Below, piece by piece: positions 35,003-44,419 of a stretch of DNA of 64,000 nucleotides. Positions within the stretch are counted from its first letter, which is position 1; every line of letters starts with the position of its first letter. The DNA lies in contig NZ_CP013341.1 of assembly GCF_001455205.1 (NCBI RefSeq), positions 1,550,001 to 1,614,000 on the forward strand, given 5' to 3'. This stretch comes from Nitrosomonas ureae (GTDB lineage Bacteria; Pseudomonadota; Gammaproteobacteria; Burkholderiales; Nitrosomonadaceae). Made by a program: the position numbers and the translations under genes. Under the pieces are notes generated by a model. The model saw only the letters and a program-made list of their open reading frames with translations, made no database searches and was not told the DNA's origin.

Positions 35003-35812
35003 ATGGCAACAACCTATGGCACAACTAGCGGCGCTGCGAGCGCCAACTATGACATGTCGCTGTGGTACGACTCGAAATATTACAAGATAGGCATGTTAAC
35101 GATGCTTTTGGTAGCGATATTTTGGATCTGGTACCAAAGGACATTTGCGTATTCACATGGCATGGACTCGATGGAGCCGGAATTTGACAAGGTATGGATG
35201 GGACTGTGGCGCGTCCACATGACACTGATGCCATTGTTTGCGTTGGTAACCTGGGGCTGGATACTGAAGACCCGCGATACCAAGGAACAACTGGACAATC
35301 TGGACACCAAGCTTGAAATCAAACGTTATTTTTACTGGATGATGTGGCTGGGTGTATATTTGTTTGGTGTTTACTGGGGCGGCAGCTTCTTTACCGAACA
35401 AGATGCCAGCTGGCACCAGGTGATTATACGAGACACGAGCTTTACACCGAGTCACGTAGTGGTGTTTTATGGCTCATTCCCGATGTACATTGTATGCGGA
35501 GTAGCGGCATACCTGTACGCGATGACACGTCTGCCATTGTATAGCCGCGGTACATCTTTCCCGTTGGTAATGGCGATTGCAGGCCCATTGATGATTCTGC
35601 CGAACGTAGGGTTGAACGAATGGGGACATGCATTCTGGTTCATGGAAGAGCTGTTTAGCGCGCCGTTGCACTGGGGCTTTGTGATTCTGGGCTGGGCGGG
35701 ATTATTCTCAGGTGGTATAGCGGCACAGATTATCACCCGTTACTCTAACCTGACCGATGTAACCTGGAACAACGCAAACAGAGAAATTCTGAACAATCGT
35801 ATCGTTCCTTAA
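35003..35812 (+). CDS. amoC: Ammonia monooxygenase subunit C
   Basis: A 269-residue integral membrane subunit of ammonia monooxygenase, which oxidises NH3 to hydroxylamine with O2. The conserved metal ligands of the PmoC/AmoC family fall at D134, H138 and H151 (DASWH then 12 residues then H), matching the Dx3Hx12H pattern of the CuC/CuD region. About six membrane segments are predicted. It is the first gene of amoCAB, preceded by a strong AGGAGG site and a long leader. AOB often have two or three near-identical amoCAB copies; the window shows one. Confidence 0.97.
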   Translation: MATTYGTTSGAASANYDMSLWYDSKYYKIGMLTMLLVAIFWIWYQRTFAYSHGMDSMEPEFDKVWMGLWRVHMTLMPLFALVTWGWILKTRDTKEQLDNLDTKLEIKRYFYWMMWLGVYLFGVYWGGSFFTEQDASWHQVIIRDTSFTPSHVVVFYGSFPMYIVCGVAAYLYAMTRLPLYSRGTSFPLVMAIAGPLMILPNVGLNEWGHAFWFMEELFSAPLHWGFVILGWAGLFSGGIAAQIITRYSNLTDVTWNNANREILNNRIVP

Positions 35813-35823
35813 TTTGGATGGAA

Positions 35824-35862
35824 CTTACCTTCCTCTGCCAGGAAAAGGACGAGGGAGGTAAG
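35824..35862 (+). terminator. Intercistronic hairpin between amoC and amoA
   Basis: CTTACCTTCCTC (35824-35835) pairs with GAGGGAGGTAAG (35851-35862) over 12 bases with one G.U pair. No T-run follows. It fits a partial terminator or a stem that stabilises the amoC transcript, giving different amounts of amoC and amoAB. Confidence 0.65.
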
Positions 35863-35986
35863 GAATATCTCGACTAAGTTTTTGTACTAATGGGAACAAG
35901 CCTATAGGCTGACGATAAAGAGAAGTAAGGGAAGCGTATCGTCATGTTTTCATATTTAATATCACATGAAATGAAGGGAGGGTCTA

Positions 35987-36811
35987 GTGAGTAGAACAGA
36001 CGAAATTATAGCGGCAGCGAAGATGCCGCCGGAAGCGGTCAAGATGTCCAGATATATAGATGCGGTTTATTTTCCAATTCTCTGTATTCTTCTGGTAGGA
36101 ACGTATCACATGCACTTCATGCTACTGGCAGGGGACTGGGATTTCTGGCTTGACTGGAAAGATCGTCAATGGTGGCCTGTAGTAACACCGATTGTAGGTG
36201 TCATGTACTGTGCGGCGCTGATGTATTACCTGTGGGTAAACTATCGCCTGCCATTTGGCGCGACACTTTGTATTGTATGCCTGTTAGTAGGTGAATGGCT
36301 GACCCGTTACTGGGGTTTTTACTGGTGGTCGCATTATCCGATCAATTTTGTACTGCCATCGACCATGATTCCTGGTGCACTGATGCTGGATACGATTTTA
36401 TTATTGACGGGTAACTGGCTGGTAACCGCACTGTTAGGCGGTGGATTCTGGGGTTTATTTTTCTATCCGGGCAACTGGCCTATTTTTGGTCCAACCCACT
36501 TGCCGCTGGTTGTAGAAGGTGTATTACTGTCAGTAGCCGACTACACAGGTTTTCTGTATGTACGTACAGGTACACCGGAATATGTTCGCCTGATTGAGCA
36601 AGGATCGCTGCGTACCTTTGGTGGTCACACCACGGTGATTGCTGCGTTTTTCTCAGCCTTTGTATCTATGCTGATGTTCTGCGTATGGTGGTACTTTGGC
36701 AAACTATACTGTACCGCTTTCTACTATGTTAAAGGAGAAAGAGGACGTATATCGATGAAGCACGACGTAACGGCATTTGGTGAAAAAGGCTTTGCACAGG
36801 GGATTAAATAA
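35987..36811 (+). CDS. amoA: Ammonia monooxygenase subunit A
   Basis: A 274-residue membrane subunit with the family hallmarks GTYHMHFMLLAGDWDFW, WWPVVTPIVG, RYWGFYWWSHYPINFV and FGGHTTVIAAFFSAF. The start is a GTG at 35987 with AAGGGAGGG upstream. It differs from the N. europaea protein at many positions in the first 20 residues and in the LPSTMIPG stretch, which argues for another Nitrosomonas lineage. Its last base is shared with the amoB start (TAATG). AmoA was classically the acetylene-labelled subunit. Confidence 0.98.
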   Translation: MSRTDEIIAAAKMPPEAVKMSRYIDAVYFPILCILLVGTYHMHFMLLAGDWDFWLDWKDRQWWPVVTPIVGVMYCAALMYYLWVNYRLPFGATLCIVCLLVGEWLTRYWGFYWWSHYPINFVLPSTMIPGALMLDTILLLTGNWLVTALLGGGFWGLFFYPGNWPIFGPTHLPLVVEGVLLSVADYTGFLYVRTGTPEYVRLIEQGSLRTFGGHTTVIAAFFSAFVSMLMFCVWWYFGKLYCTAFYYVKGERGRISMKHDVTAFGEKGFAQGIK

Positions 36812-38073
36812 TGAATATAAAAAGCATTTTTAAACTGGGCGTATTAGGCCTGTATGGAGCGGCGATAGGGGCGGCCTCACTGGCGCTGACGCTGACGGTA
36901 GATGTTAATACAGCGGCGGCACACGGTGAACGTTCACAAGAACCGTTTCTGCGTATGCGTAGTATTCAATGGTATGACCTGAAATGGCAACCTAAAGTCA
37001 CCAAAGTAAATGACATTGCAACCATGACAGGGAAATTTCACCTGGCAGAAGATTGGCCACGTGCGGTAGGTAAGCCTGATCGTGCATTCTTTAACGTAGG
37101 TAGCCCAAGTCCGGTGTTTGTACGTTTGAGCACCAAGCTGAATGGCGAACCGACATTCATATCAGGGCCATTGATCATTGGTCGTGACTATGAGTTTGAA
37201 GTTAAACTGAAAGCGCGTATTCCAGGCCGTCATCACATGCATGCAATGGTGAACGTAAAAGATGCGGGCCCTATTGCAGGACCAGCGGCGTGGATGAACA
37301 TTTCAGGTAGCTGGGATGACTTTACCAACCCTGTAACCACATTGACAGGAAAAACGATTGATCTGGAGACGTTTAACTTCAGCAATGGTATATTCTGGCA
37401 CGTTTTATGGACAGGCTTAGGGGTATTCTGGATTGGTTATTTTGTAGCGAAACCGATGTTTTTGCCGCGCAGTCGTGTATTGCTGGCGTATGGTGACGAA
37501 CTACTGACATCACCGACAGACAGGAAATTTGGTATGGCGATAGCGATACTGACCTGCGCGCTGGTATGGGGAGGCTATCGTTATACTGAAAGCGTACACC
37601 CTTATACCATACCGATCCAAGCGGGTGAATCCAAGGTAGAACCAATGCCGATTGCACCGAATCCGGTAGCGATCAAGGTAACGCATGCTAACTATGACGT
37701 TCCTGGACGTGCATTACGCGTGACGATGGAAATCACCAACAACGGAGACTCAGCGGTTAACATCGGAGAGTTTACGACGGCGGGTGTTCGTTTTGTAAAT
37801 CCATTGGGTCAGAAACATCTGGATCCTGATTATCCAAAAGAACTGGTAGCTACTGGTTTGACAATGGATGACGACAGAGGGATTGAACCTGGAGAAACCC
37901 GTGAAGTTAAGATGGAAGCCAAAGACGCGTTGTGGGAAGTACAACGTTTGATGGCTCTGTTGGGTGATCCGGAAAGTCGCTTTGGTGGTTTGCTGATGAC
38001 ATGGGATGATGACGGCAATCGTTATATTAACAGTATTGCTGGTGCGGTAATTCCAGTCTTTACCAAGTTATAA
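36811..38073 (+). CDS. amoB: Ammonia monooxygenase subunit B
   Basis: A 420-residue subunit with two periplasmic cupredoxin domains joined by two membrane helices. The signal segment ends in NTAAAHGERS, so the mature chain starts close to H38. Together with H142 and H144 (GRHHMHAMV) this reproduces the three-histidine copper site of PmoB. The membrane segments are around FWHVLWTGLGVFWIGYF and FGMAIAILTCALVWGGY. It starts within the amoA stop and is followed by a strong terminator. Confidence 0.97.
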   Translation: MNIKSIFKLGVLGLYGAAIGAASLALTLTVDVNTAAAHGERSQEPFLRMRSIQWYDLKWQPKVTKVNDIATMTGKFHLAEDWPRAVGKPDRAFFNVGSPSPVFVRLSTKLNGEPTFISGPLIIGRDYEFEVKLKARIPGRHHMHAMVNVKDAGPIAGPAAWMNISGSWDDFTNPVTTLTGKTIDLETFNFSNGIFWHVLWTGLGVFWIGYFVAKPMFLPRSRVLLAYGDELLTSPTDRKFGMAIAILTCALVWGGYRYTESVHPYTIPIQAGESKVEPMPIAPNPVAIKVTHANYDVPGRALRVTMEITNNGDSAVNIGEFTTAGVRFVNPLGQKHLDPDYPKELVATGLTMDDDRGIEPGETREVKMEAKDALWEVQRLMALLGDPESRFGGLLMTWDDDGNRYINSIAGAVIPVFTKL

Positions 38074-38092
38074 TCTGGTATAGCTTCAATAC

Positions 38093-38137
38093 ACCGGTAC
38101 ACCACTGTCGGAAGACAGCCGGTGTACCGGTTTTTTT
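38093..38137 (+). terminator. Strong terminator after amoCAB
   Basis: ACCGGTACACC (38093-38103) pairs with GGTGTACCGGT (38121-38131), extended inward by CTGTC/GACAG around a GGAA loop, and a T7 run follows. amoE and later genes then need readthrough or their own promoter. Confidence 0.9.
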
Positions 38138-38234
38138 ATAAGTAAGAACAGAGTGAAATTTTAAGGTACCACAAGAGAATGCGGATAATGGAACTGGAAA
38201 AATTAGAGACGCTTACCCAAGAGGAGGATTTGTC

Positions 38235-38819
38235 GTGGTCAGACAAATAATACAAGCAGGGATTGCAGTCTTTATACTTATTATGGCACTTCACACAAGT
38301 ACAGTTGGTGCGCATGGCAAGGTAGCCATGGAAGAAGATAATTGTATGCGTCGGATTGGGGAGAACATGATTCACCTCAGTGCTTATCAACCTCAAGTTG
38401 ATAAGGAAGGTCATTATTGTACAGATATACCCAAAGCCGGTAATGCCATACTTGTTATAGATTTGGTTGATCCTGAGTTGCGAGATATACCGGTTGGAGT
38501 AAAGATAATAAGAGGTAGCAATGCAACCGAAGGTGAAGCAATTACCAGCTTGCGACCTGCATTATATGAAGATGGTGTAATTAGCACGCAAAATGTATTG
38601 GATCAGGGGAAGTATTTGGTACTGATTACAGCCGAAGGTTTGCCGCCGTTGAATTATGAATATCATCTGCGAGTGGAAATGGTTAATTATGCGAATGTAT
38701 TCAGAGCCACTGTAGGACCTGCCGTGGGTTTGTTGTTGGCCACGATACTAATATATAAGCTGCTTAGATCAAGGCGCTTCAAGAATTGGTTGGTATCGCG
38801 CCGCGCAAAGCCGAATTAA
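38235..38819 (+). CDS. amoE: AMO-associated membrane protein AmoE (orf4)
   Basis: A 194-residue protein with a signal peptide (IQAGIAVFILIMALHTSTVG, mature start AHGKVAMEEDNCM), a periplasmic domain and one C-terminal membrane helix (VGPAVGLLLATILIYKLL) followed by a basic tail. It is a paralog of the next gene: both share AHG, a DxC motif, IHxxAYQP and YCxDIPKAG. The start is a GTG with AAGAGGAGG upstream. Homologs are found with AMO and pMMO operons; PmoD binds copper, and a role in copper delivery or AMO assembly is likely. Confidence 0.87.
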   Translation: MVRQIIQAGIAVFILIMALHTSTVGAHGKVAMEEDNCMRRIGENMIHLSAYQPQVDKEGHYCTDIPKAGNAILVIDLVDPELRDIPVGVKIIRGSNATEGEAITSLRPALYEDGVISTQNVLDQGKYLVLITAEGLPPLNYEYHLRVEMVNYANVFRATVGPAVGLLLATILIYKLLRSRRFKNWLVSRRAKPN

Positions 38820-38886
38820 ATAACATTGACAATTCAACATCAAGAGAATTTAGCAACAACCATTTATCGATACAGGGAAATTTTAA

Positions 38887-39471
38887 ATGTTAGTAAGATT
38901 AATAAAAATGAAACAAGTATTATTGACGGCATTGCTTGCGATGAGCATGCTGCTTGCAGCGCAAGTACAAGCGCATGGTGGGCTGGCTTTAGCGGATGAT
39001 ATGTGTATATTAACAATTGGACCATATCGGATGCATTTTACTGGCTATCAACCATTATCACAGGAAGAGGAATTTTGTGAGGATATACCGGAAGTAGGTA
39101 AGACTGTGATAGCGCTGGATTATATTCAGGAGGAACTACGTCCGTTGACGACAGAGGTAAGGATAATTAGAGATACGGGTTCGGAAGAAAATCTGGATGA
39201 GATTACGGTATATCACTTGCCACCTAAAATATATCCCTCTGCATCAATTACAGTAGAGCATGTTTTTCCGGAAAAGGGTAAGTTTGTAGGGCTGGTGACG
39301 GTAACGGGGGGTGCGCAGGATTATGTGTCGAGATTTCCATTTTCGGTAGGAGAGGGTCGCCCGGTATCGAAGATTGCAATCATTGTACCAATAGTGGTGC
39401 TGATTGCAGGAGCTGCAGCTTTTATGATGATGCGTAAACGTAAAACTGACGAACGAGGTGCAGCAGCTTAG
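38887..39471 (+). CDS. amoD: AMO-associated membrane protein AmoD (orf5)
   Basis: A 194-residue paralog of AmoE. It has a signal peptide (VLLTALLAMSMLLAAQVQA, mature start HGGLALADDMC), conserved cysteines in DDMCILTIG and EFCEDIPEVG, and a C-terminal membrane helix (IIVPIVVLIAGAAAFMMM) with a basic tail. Met1 at 38887 or Met8 at 38908 could be the start. The family is specific to copper membrane monooxygenase loci. A hairpin without T-run (39494-39520) separates it from copC. Confidence 0.87.
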   Translation: MLVRLIKMKQVLLTALLAMSMLLAAQVQAHGGLALADDMCILTIGPYRMHFTGYQPLSQEEEFCEDIPEVGKTVIALDYIQEELRPLTTEVRIIRDTGSEENLDEITVYHLPPKIYPSASITVEHVFPEKGKFVGLVTVTGGAQDYVSRFPFSVGEGRPVSKIAIIVPIVVLIAGAAAFMMMRKRKTDERGAAA

Positions 39472-39493
39472 TGAGTAATTTATGAGATTGAAT

Positions 39494-39520
39494 TAAGGAT
39501 GAGCGATGAACTCATCCTTA
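39494..39520 (+). terminator. Hairpin between amoD and copC
   Basis: TAAGGATGAG (39494-39503) is exactly complementary to CTCATCCTTA (39511-39520) across a 7-base loop. There is no T-run, so it may be a processing or attenuation hairpin. Confidence 0.6.
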
Positions 39521-39578
39521 CGAAGAGTATCCAATAAATATTGGAAAATAATAGTAAACAAAGTATTGAGGAAAAATT

Positions 39579-39992
39579 GTGCAAAATAAGCGATTATCAA
39601 AATATGGTATTAGAGAAGTGACAGCTTTTGTTGCCTTATTAATGCTACTTCCTTTATTATTTCAAGTTAATCCTGCGATAGCACATGCTACCTTAGTTAA
39701 ATCTGAGCCACCACGCAGGGCTATACTTTCTACCCCCCCTAAACAAATACAGCTCTGGTTTAATGAGAAGATCGAGGGATCTTATGCATCAGTAACAGTA
39801 GAAGACTCAAATAAAAAACTAGTTACCGAAAGTATGCCAGAGATACTTATAGATGATTCAAAATCTATCATATTAAATTTGCCTCAGATTCCACCGGGGC
39901 TTTATACCGTTCATTATCGTGTAATGTCAGTAGATGGTCATGTCATTGAGTCAAAATATGATTTTAGTGTTAAAAATAACTTGATGCAATAA
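39579..39992 (+). CDS. copC: Copper resistance protein CopC
   Basis: A 137-residue periplasmic copper-binding protein. The signal peptide ends PAIAHATLVKSEPPRRA, leaving an N-terminal His, the usual first ligand of the Cu(II) site; DGHVIESKYDF near the C-terminus supplies a second histidine. QLWFNEKIEG is the family strand. The start is a GTG at 39579 with TGAGG upstream. It abuts copD (stop TAA immediately followed by ATG), so the pair is translationally coupled. Confidence 0.93.
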   Translation: MQNKRLSKYGIREVTAFVALLMLLPLLFQVNPAIAHATLVKSEPPRRAILSTPPKQIQLWFNEKIEGSYASVTVEDSNKKLVTESMPEILIDDSKSIILNLPQIPPGLYTVHYRVMSVDGHVIESKYDFSVKNNLMQ

Positions 39993-41999
39993 ATGGTAGA
40001 TGCAATTGCAACATTAGCACGTTGGGTTCAGCTTGTATCAAATCTGATTTTACTTGGCAGTTGTTTATTTTTAATAATTACGAGCACTGTAAAGCGAACC
40101 CATTCAGAAGCATGGATAGGGCGTCTAGAACGCCTGTTTCCATGGTTAGCTGTGAGTATTCCGATAGGCTTGCTTGTAATACTAGCTACGACCATAGTGC
40201 AGATAACGGGAAGTGCTAACAGCTTGGGAGAGTATGAGGTTTGGCTGGGGTTGTTAACGGATACACGTGTAGGACAGATTTGGATTTTACGTTTCTCAGC
40301 GGCAATACTACTGTTGCTAGCAATTTTATACCTTTGCAAGGTATCTAGAGCGCGGTGGTGGTACGCTTGTTGTGCTGTAATTGCAGCTTTACCGCTTGTT
40401 GCAAGTTCGTTAGCTAGTCATGCCGCAGCGGAAGAACTTTCAGTAACCGCTGTAATGCCATATGTGCTTCACCTCATTCTTGCTGGTGTATGGTTTGGAG
40501 CTTTGCCGGCTTTTATATTGCTAATCTTTGATAAACGAAATAAGACAAATAAATTTGAAGTATTAAAACGATTCTCATCAATTGCATTCCCGGTGATGCT
40601 ATTAATTATATTTACTGGATTAGTAGTCGCTGATCAAATATTTGATGGCTATTATGCTGCATTAGTTGCTACTCCCTATGGTTGGTTTTTAAGTGCCAAA
40701 ATATTTTTATTAGTTATTATTCTCTTAATTGCCATGGGAGTACGTTCTTACTGGTTGCCTTTATTAGATTGTAAGCAAGATTCTGATGTTAGTAACGGTA
40801 ATCGTGGAATCAAAAGATGGGTTCCTATTGAATTTATTTTGGCGTTGTTGCTACTTCTATTAGCCACGATCATTACCAATACAACGCCTGCAAAGCATGC
40901 ACTTATTGAAAATTGGCCATTTTCATTTCGCTTCTCGGTTATTGCCACTTGGAATCAACCTAATGTTGCTATTCAAGTCTGGAGTGGTTTGGGAGTTCTG
41001 GTGTTTGCTGCAGTGATCTTACAACTAGGTTGGCTAAGAAACTGGGGGATAAAGCGTCTAATTTTTATTCCAACTATATTGTTTATATCAGGGGGAGCGA
41101 TTGCATTGCAAGCTCTGACAATCCAAGCTTATCCTGAAACTTATCGGAGACCACCTGTACTTTTTGATGTGATTTCTGTGGCGCATGGTTCTACATTATT
41201 TGCAAAGCATTGTGTTGAGTGTCATGGGCTTCAGGGGATGGGAAATGGTATTAAGTCACGGACTTTATCCACAAAATTGCCGGATTTACTGATTGAGCCG
41301 CATACTGTAGAACATACGCCGGGAGATTTCTATAACTGGATCACGAACGGTATGGTGAATACGGATATGCCCGGTTACATCGATAAACTATCTGATGAAG
41401 ATCGATGGGATCTGGTTAATTATATTCATGCATTATCTCGCGGCTATCAGGCACGGATTTTAACGCCGGAGATTATACCCAATAAAGCATATGTAAAACC
41501 GCCAGTTTTTTCATACCAGGGCCATGATGGAAGTTCAGGCGCATTGCAAGAATTTCGAGAAAATAAAGTTGTTTTAATGGTCGTTTTTTCGTGGCCTCAG
41601 TCTATGAGTCGTTTGGAACAATTAAAACAGGCTTATGGAAGATTAAAAGAGCAAAATGTTATGCTGCTTGCAGTGCCAAATAAAGATCTTGCTGTGGAAG
41701 ATATGAAGCAATTAGTAGCTAAAGAACTACCTTTTCCAATTGTTACTCAAGGTGCTGCTGAAATTGCAACCAGCTTTGCATTATCACGTAGAACGTTGAG
41801 TCATCCTGATATTATCGGCCAAGGAACAACTCCTGACCATATGGAGTTTCTCATAGATAGAAAGGGATATTTGCGTGCACGTTGGATTCCATCTGTAGAT
41901 CACTGGGGGTGGTCAGATATTGATCAACTAAACTTGCAAATAAGTGCGCTAAATCGTGAGAAAATGAATATATCTTTTCCAGAAGATTTTGTTCGATAA
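39993..41999 (+). CDS. copD: CopD copper importer fused to cytochrome c and a thioredoxin-like domain
   Basis: A 668-residue three-part protein. Residues 1 to about 385 are a CopD membrane domain with about nine helices (SSLASHAAAEELSV, LHLILAGVWFGALPAF). A cytochrome c domain follows with haem site C407VEC410H411 and likely axial Met459 (NTDMPGY). Residues from about 495 resemble a redoxin fold (NKVVLMVVFSWPQSMSRLEQ, PDHMEFLIDRKGYLRARW) but have no CxxC. CopC/CopD would take copper into the membrane or cytoplasm; the haem and redoxin parts suggest reduction of copper or electron transfer on the periplasmic side. The fusion is seen directly; its function is inference. Confidence 0.88.
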   Translation: MVDAIATLARWVQLVSNLILLGSCLFLIITSTVKRTHSEAWIGRLERLFPWLAVSIPIGLLVILATTIVQITGSANSLGEYEVWLGLLTDTRVGQIWILRFSAAILLLLAILYLCKVSRARWWYACCAVIAALPLVASSLASHAAAEELSVTAVMPYVLHLILAGVWFGALPAFILLIFDKRNKTNKFEVLKRFSSIAFPVMLLIIFTGLVVADQIFDGYYAALVATPYGWFLSAKIFLLVIILLIAMGVRSYWLPLLDCKQDSDVSNGNRGIKRWVPIEFILALLLLLLATIITNTTPAKHALIENWPFSFRFSVIATWNQPNVAIQVWSGLGVLVFAAVILQLGWLRNWGIKRLIFIPTILFISGGAIALQALTIQAYPETYRRPPVLFDVISVAHGSTLFAKHCVECHGLQGMGNGIKSRTLSTKLPDLLIEPHTVEHTPGDFYNWITNGMVNTDMPGYIDKLSDEDRWDLVNYIHALSRGYQARILTPEIIPNKAYVKPPVFSYQGHDGSSGALQEFRENKVVLMVVFSWPQSMSRLEQLKQAYGRLKEQNVMLLAVPNKDLAVEDMKQLVAKELPFPIVTQGAAEIATSFALSRRTLSHPDIIGQGTTPDHMEFLIDRKGYLRARWIPSVDHWGWSDIDQLNLQISALNREKMNISFPEDFVR

Positions 42000-42066
42000 T
42001 ATTGGTTAGTTATTCAAATCAACGGGGAGGAATTATTGAATCTTGATGTCATTGGAGGAAACAAAA

Positions 42067-42096
42067 ATGGCTGATAGGTTTTGCTTCAGGCTCTAA
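42067..42096 (+). other. 9-codon frame with strong ribosome binding site, cut near an IS end
   Basis: TTGGAGGAAACAAAA leads to an ATG, eight further codons (ADRFCFRL) and a TAA that lies one base before the left end of the outer IS. It may be the start of a gene downstream of copD that was cut off by the insertion. No continuation was recognised after the IS. Confidence 0.4.
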
Positions 42097-42203
42097 ATAG
42101 AGCTTACTCAAAAAGTATAAGTATCTGATTATATTGAGTAATGGTATATTTTTGGTAAAATAGTGCACGTAAATATGTGAATTAACACCAAAAGCCGTGC
42201 ACT

Positions 42204-43133
42204 ATGATTCGTTATGTCAGTCAAAAGCAACTGCCCCTCGAAGGATTTGATACACCGCCAGGCATGATACTTGATCCCACTAATCGCTGGGTAAAACTGA
42301 GAGATTGCATACCGTGGGATGAGTTGTCCGAGAGCTACTATAAGACGTTATGTTCAAATCTGGGCCGCCCAGCCAAAGATGCCGGAATTGTGATTGGAGC
42401 GGTGATTATTAAACATAAATTATCGGTCTCAGATGAAGAGACTGTTGAACAGATTCGAGAAAATCCGTACCTGCAATATTTTATTGGTCTGAAAGGTTTT
42501 CAAGCGCAGGCACCCTTTGCGTCATCATTACTGGTTGAGATACGCAAGCGCATGGGTCAGACAGTATTTGATGAGTTTCATGAGGCGATCATCGAAACGG
42601 TTGAACCTCGACGGACAAAGAAGTCATTCAAAGCAAGTGATGATGACAACGACGGCAATGATGTGTCAAATAGCGGTGATACGGGCAGCAATGACGCGGG
42701 TACCGCAATGGAGGCAGACCAATCTTTGGCCGATGAGCTTCCGCGCAATCACGGCAAATTAATACTGGATGCGACCGTTGCAGAACAGGCCATACGCTAT
42801 CCGACAGATCTTGGACTGCTGAACGAAGCGCGTGAATTAAGTGAGCGTATCATTGATGAACTGCATGCCAAAAGTAACCGGGCACAGAAAAAGAAGCCGC
42901 GCACTTATCGCGAGATTGCCAGAAAAGCCTACCTCAGCCTGGTCAAGTTAAGACGGCCATCCAGCAGAAAACGGCGTGCTGGTATCAGGCAGCAATTGCA
43001 GTTCCTGCAGCGGAATTTAAAGCATATTGAAGAAATGCTGACGGAATATCCACATGGCACGCCCATACCAATACCCAATGGGTTGTTACGCCGCTACTGG
43101 GTATTGCCCCATTTATACCAACAACAATATGAG
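42204..43133 (+). pseudogene. Outer IS transposase, N-terminal part (disrupted)
   Basis: The frame starts MIRYVSQKQLPLEGFDTPPG and has the N-terminal helical domain with SVSDEETVEQIRENPYLQYFIGL, then the first catalytic aspartate in LILDATVAEQAI. A low-complexity DDDNDGNDVSNSGDTG insert follows residue 150. Continuity breaks at 43133 in the codons for QQQYE where the inner IS entered; the last 12 codons of the open frame (to 43169) are IS sequence. The remaining part is at 44420-45105. Confidence 0.85.
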
Positions 43134-44416
43134 AAAGACCTCTGCACAACCGCAAGAATTTTGCTGTAGCGACAGAGAAAATTTTCCAAGTGACACTTGT
43201 TGCACGTCACTTTAATAGAAAGTGAAGTTTTTTCCTTTTTTTAGGTGAATTTTTCCCCTTTTATGTAATATTTGGACGGATCGCTCCCCTTAATGGTTGG
43301 TCTACGAAGATTTTGTTGGCTGCTTTCTTTAGATTCATGCAGATACTTTTCAGTATGACTTGGGCGTTGACTTTCGTCGTACCGAAGTAGCTGGCGCGTC
43401 CCATTCTGAATAAGCGTTTGATTGTGCCGAAACACTGTTCGACAATATAGCGTTTTTTACTGATCAATTGATTCGCCAGCTTCTGGCGTGACGAGAGGGG
43501 TTTATTCTTGTACGCGCGATGCATGATTGCGCTCTTGATCTTTTGCTTTCTTAGAAATTGCCGATTGGCATTGCTGGCGGATCCCTTGTCGGCATACACC
43601 CGATTCGCCTCGATATGCGCACCATCGATAGCGGCTTCGAAATGCATCATTTCGCTCTGGTTGGCAGGGGCGGTGTGAACCCCGCGCACATAGCCGTCTT
43701 GTGCGTCCACCACCAGGTAACTGCGGTAGCCAAACTGCGACTTCCTGCCTTTCTTTAGCCAGGTCGCATCCGGATCCGCGCTTTGTTCTTCGATACAGTT
43801 GATTCCAGGTTGACTGCCATCTTCAAACTGAACAACCTTACCTTCTTCGGCATCCACTTCCAGTGTGATGGTCTTTTTAGGGCGTGCCGCTGACTCAATC
43901 AGCGTGGCATCAATGACCGCTCCTGTCGCACCCTTGATCATCAATCCGTGGCATTGAAGCTGTTCATTAATAGAGGCCAGCAGATCATCTAGCCGGTCGT
44001 TGGTTATTAGCCGGTTACGGAACCGGCACAAAGTGGTTTCGTCCGGTATCGCATCCGACAAGGACAGTCCGCAAAATTGCAGAAAATCAATGCGTACACA
44101 CAGTGCTTGCTCCAACGCAGCGTCCGATAAACTATGCCACTGACCTAGCAGGATCGCTTTGAACATCAACAACCCATCAAACGGCTCTTGGCCTCCACCA
44201 TGCGATAACTCGCGCTTGTATAAACCCGTAAGTTTCGGACGTAAGTCCTCCCACTCAATTAGGGCATCAATCTTCACCAGAACATTTTCTCGCTTCAATC
44301 GCTCTGCTAATTCCAGTGTTCCAAAACTCATCTGCATCTTTTGCTCCAACTGTCTTTTAACCCCCTCTATTTTAGTTGGTTATTGCACTGCCAGGCGAGG
44401 TTGTGCAGGAATCTTT
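43134..44416 (-). mobile_element. Inner IS5-family element, 1283 bp, apparently intact
   Basis: The left end AAAGACCTCTGCACAACC and the right end (reverse complement AAAGATTCCTGCACAACC) match at 15 of 18 bases. GAG stands on both sides (43131-43133 and 44417-44419), a 3-bp target duplication. Removing the element and one GAG rejoins the outer transposase as QQQYEMYKTN. Its own transposase is complete on the minus strand. Confidence 0.88.
43261..44349 (-). CDS. IS5-family transposase (inner IS)
   Basis: A 362-residue intact DDE transposase. The N-terminus has SFGTLELAERLKRENVLVKID and GGGQEPFDGLLMFKAILLGQWHSLSD. The catalytic residues are visible as GAVIDATLIE (D), VYADKGSASNANR (D) and RYIVEQCFGTIKRLFRM (E). 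It would cut and paste its own element. Its integrity and the clean 3-bp duplication mean the insertion is probably recent. Confidence 0.92.
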   Translation of the reverse strand: MEQKMQMSFGTLELAERLKRENVLVKIDALIEWEDLRPKLTGLYKRELSHGGGQEPFDGLLMFKAILLGQWHSLSDAALEQALCVRIDFLQFCGLSLSDAIPDETTLCRFRNRLITNDRLDDLLASINEQLQCHGLMIKGATGAVIDATLIESAARPKKTITLEVDAEEGKVVQFEDGSQPGINCIEEQSADPDATWLKKGRKSQFGYRSYLVVDAQDGYVRGVHTAPANQSEMMHFEAAIDGAHIEANRVYADKGSASNANRQFLRKQKIKSAIMHRAYKNKPLSSRQKLANQLISKKRYIVEQCFGTIKRLFRMGRASYFGTTKVNAQVILKSICMNLKKAANKIFVDQPLRGAIRPNIT

Positions 44417-44419
44417 GAG

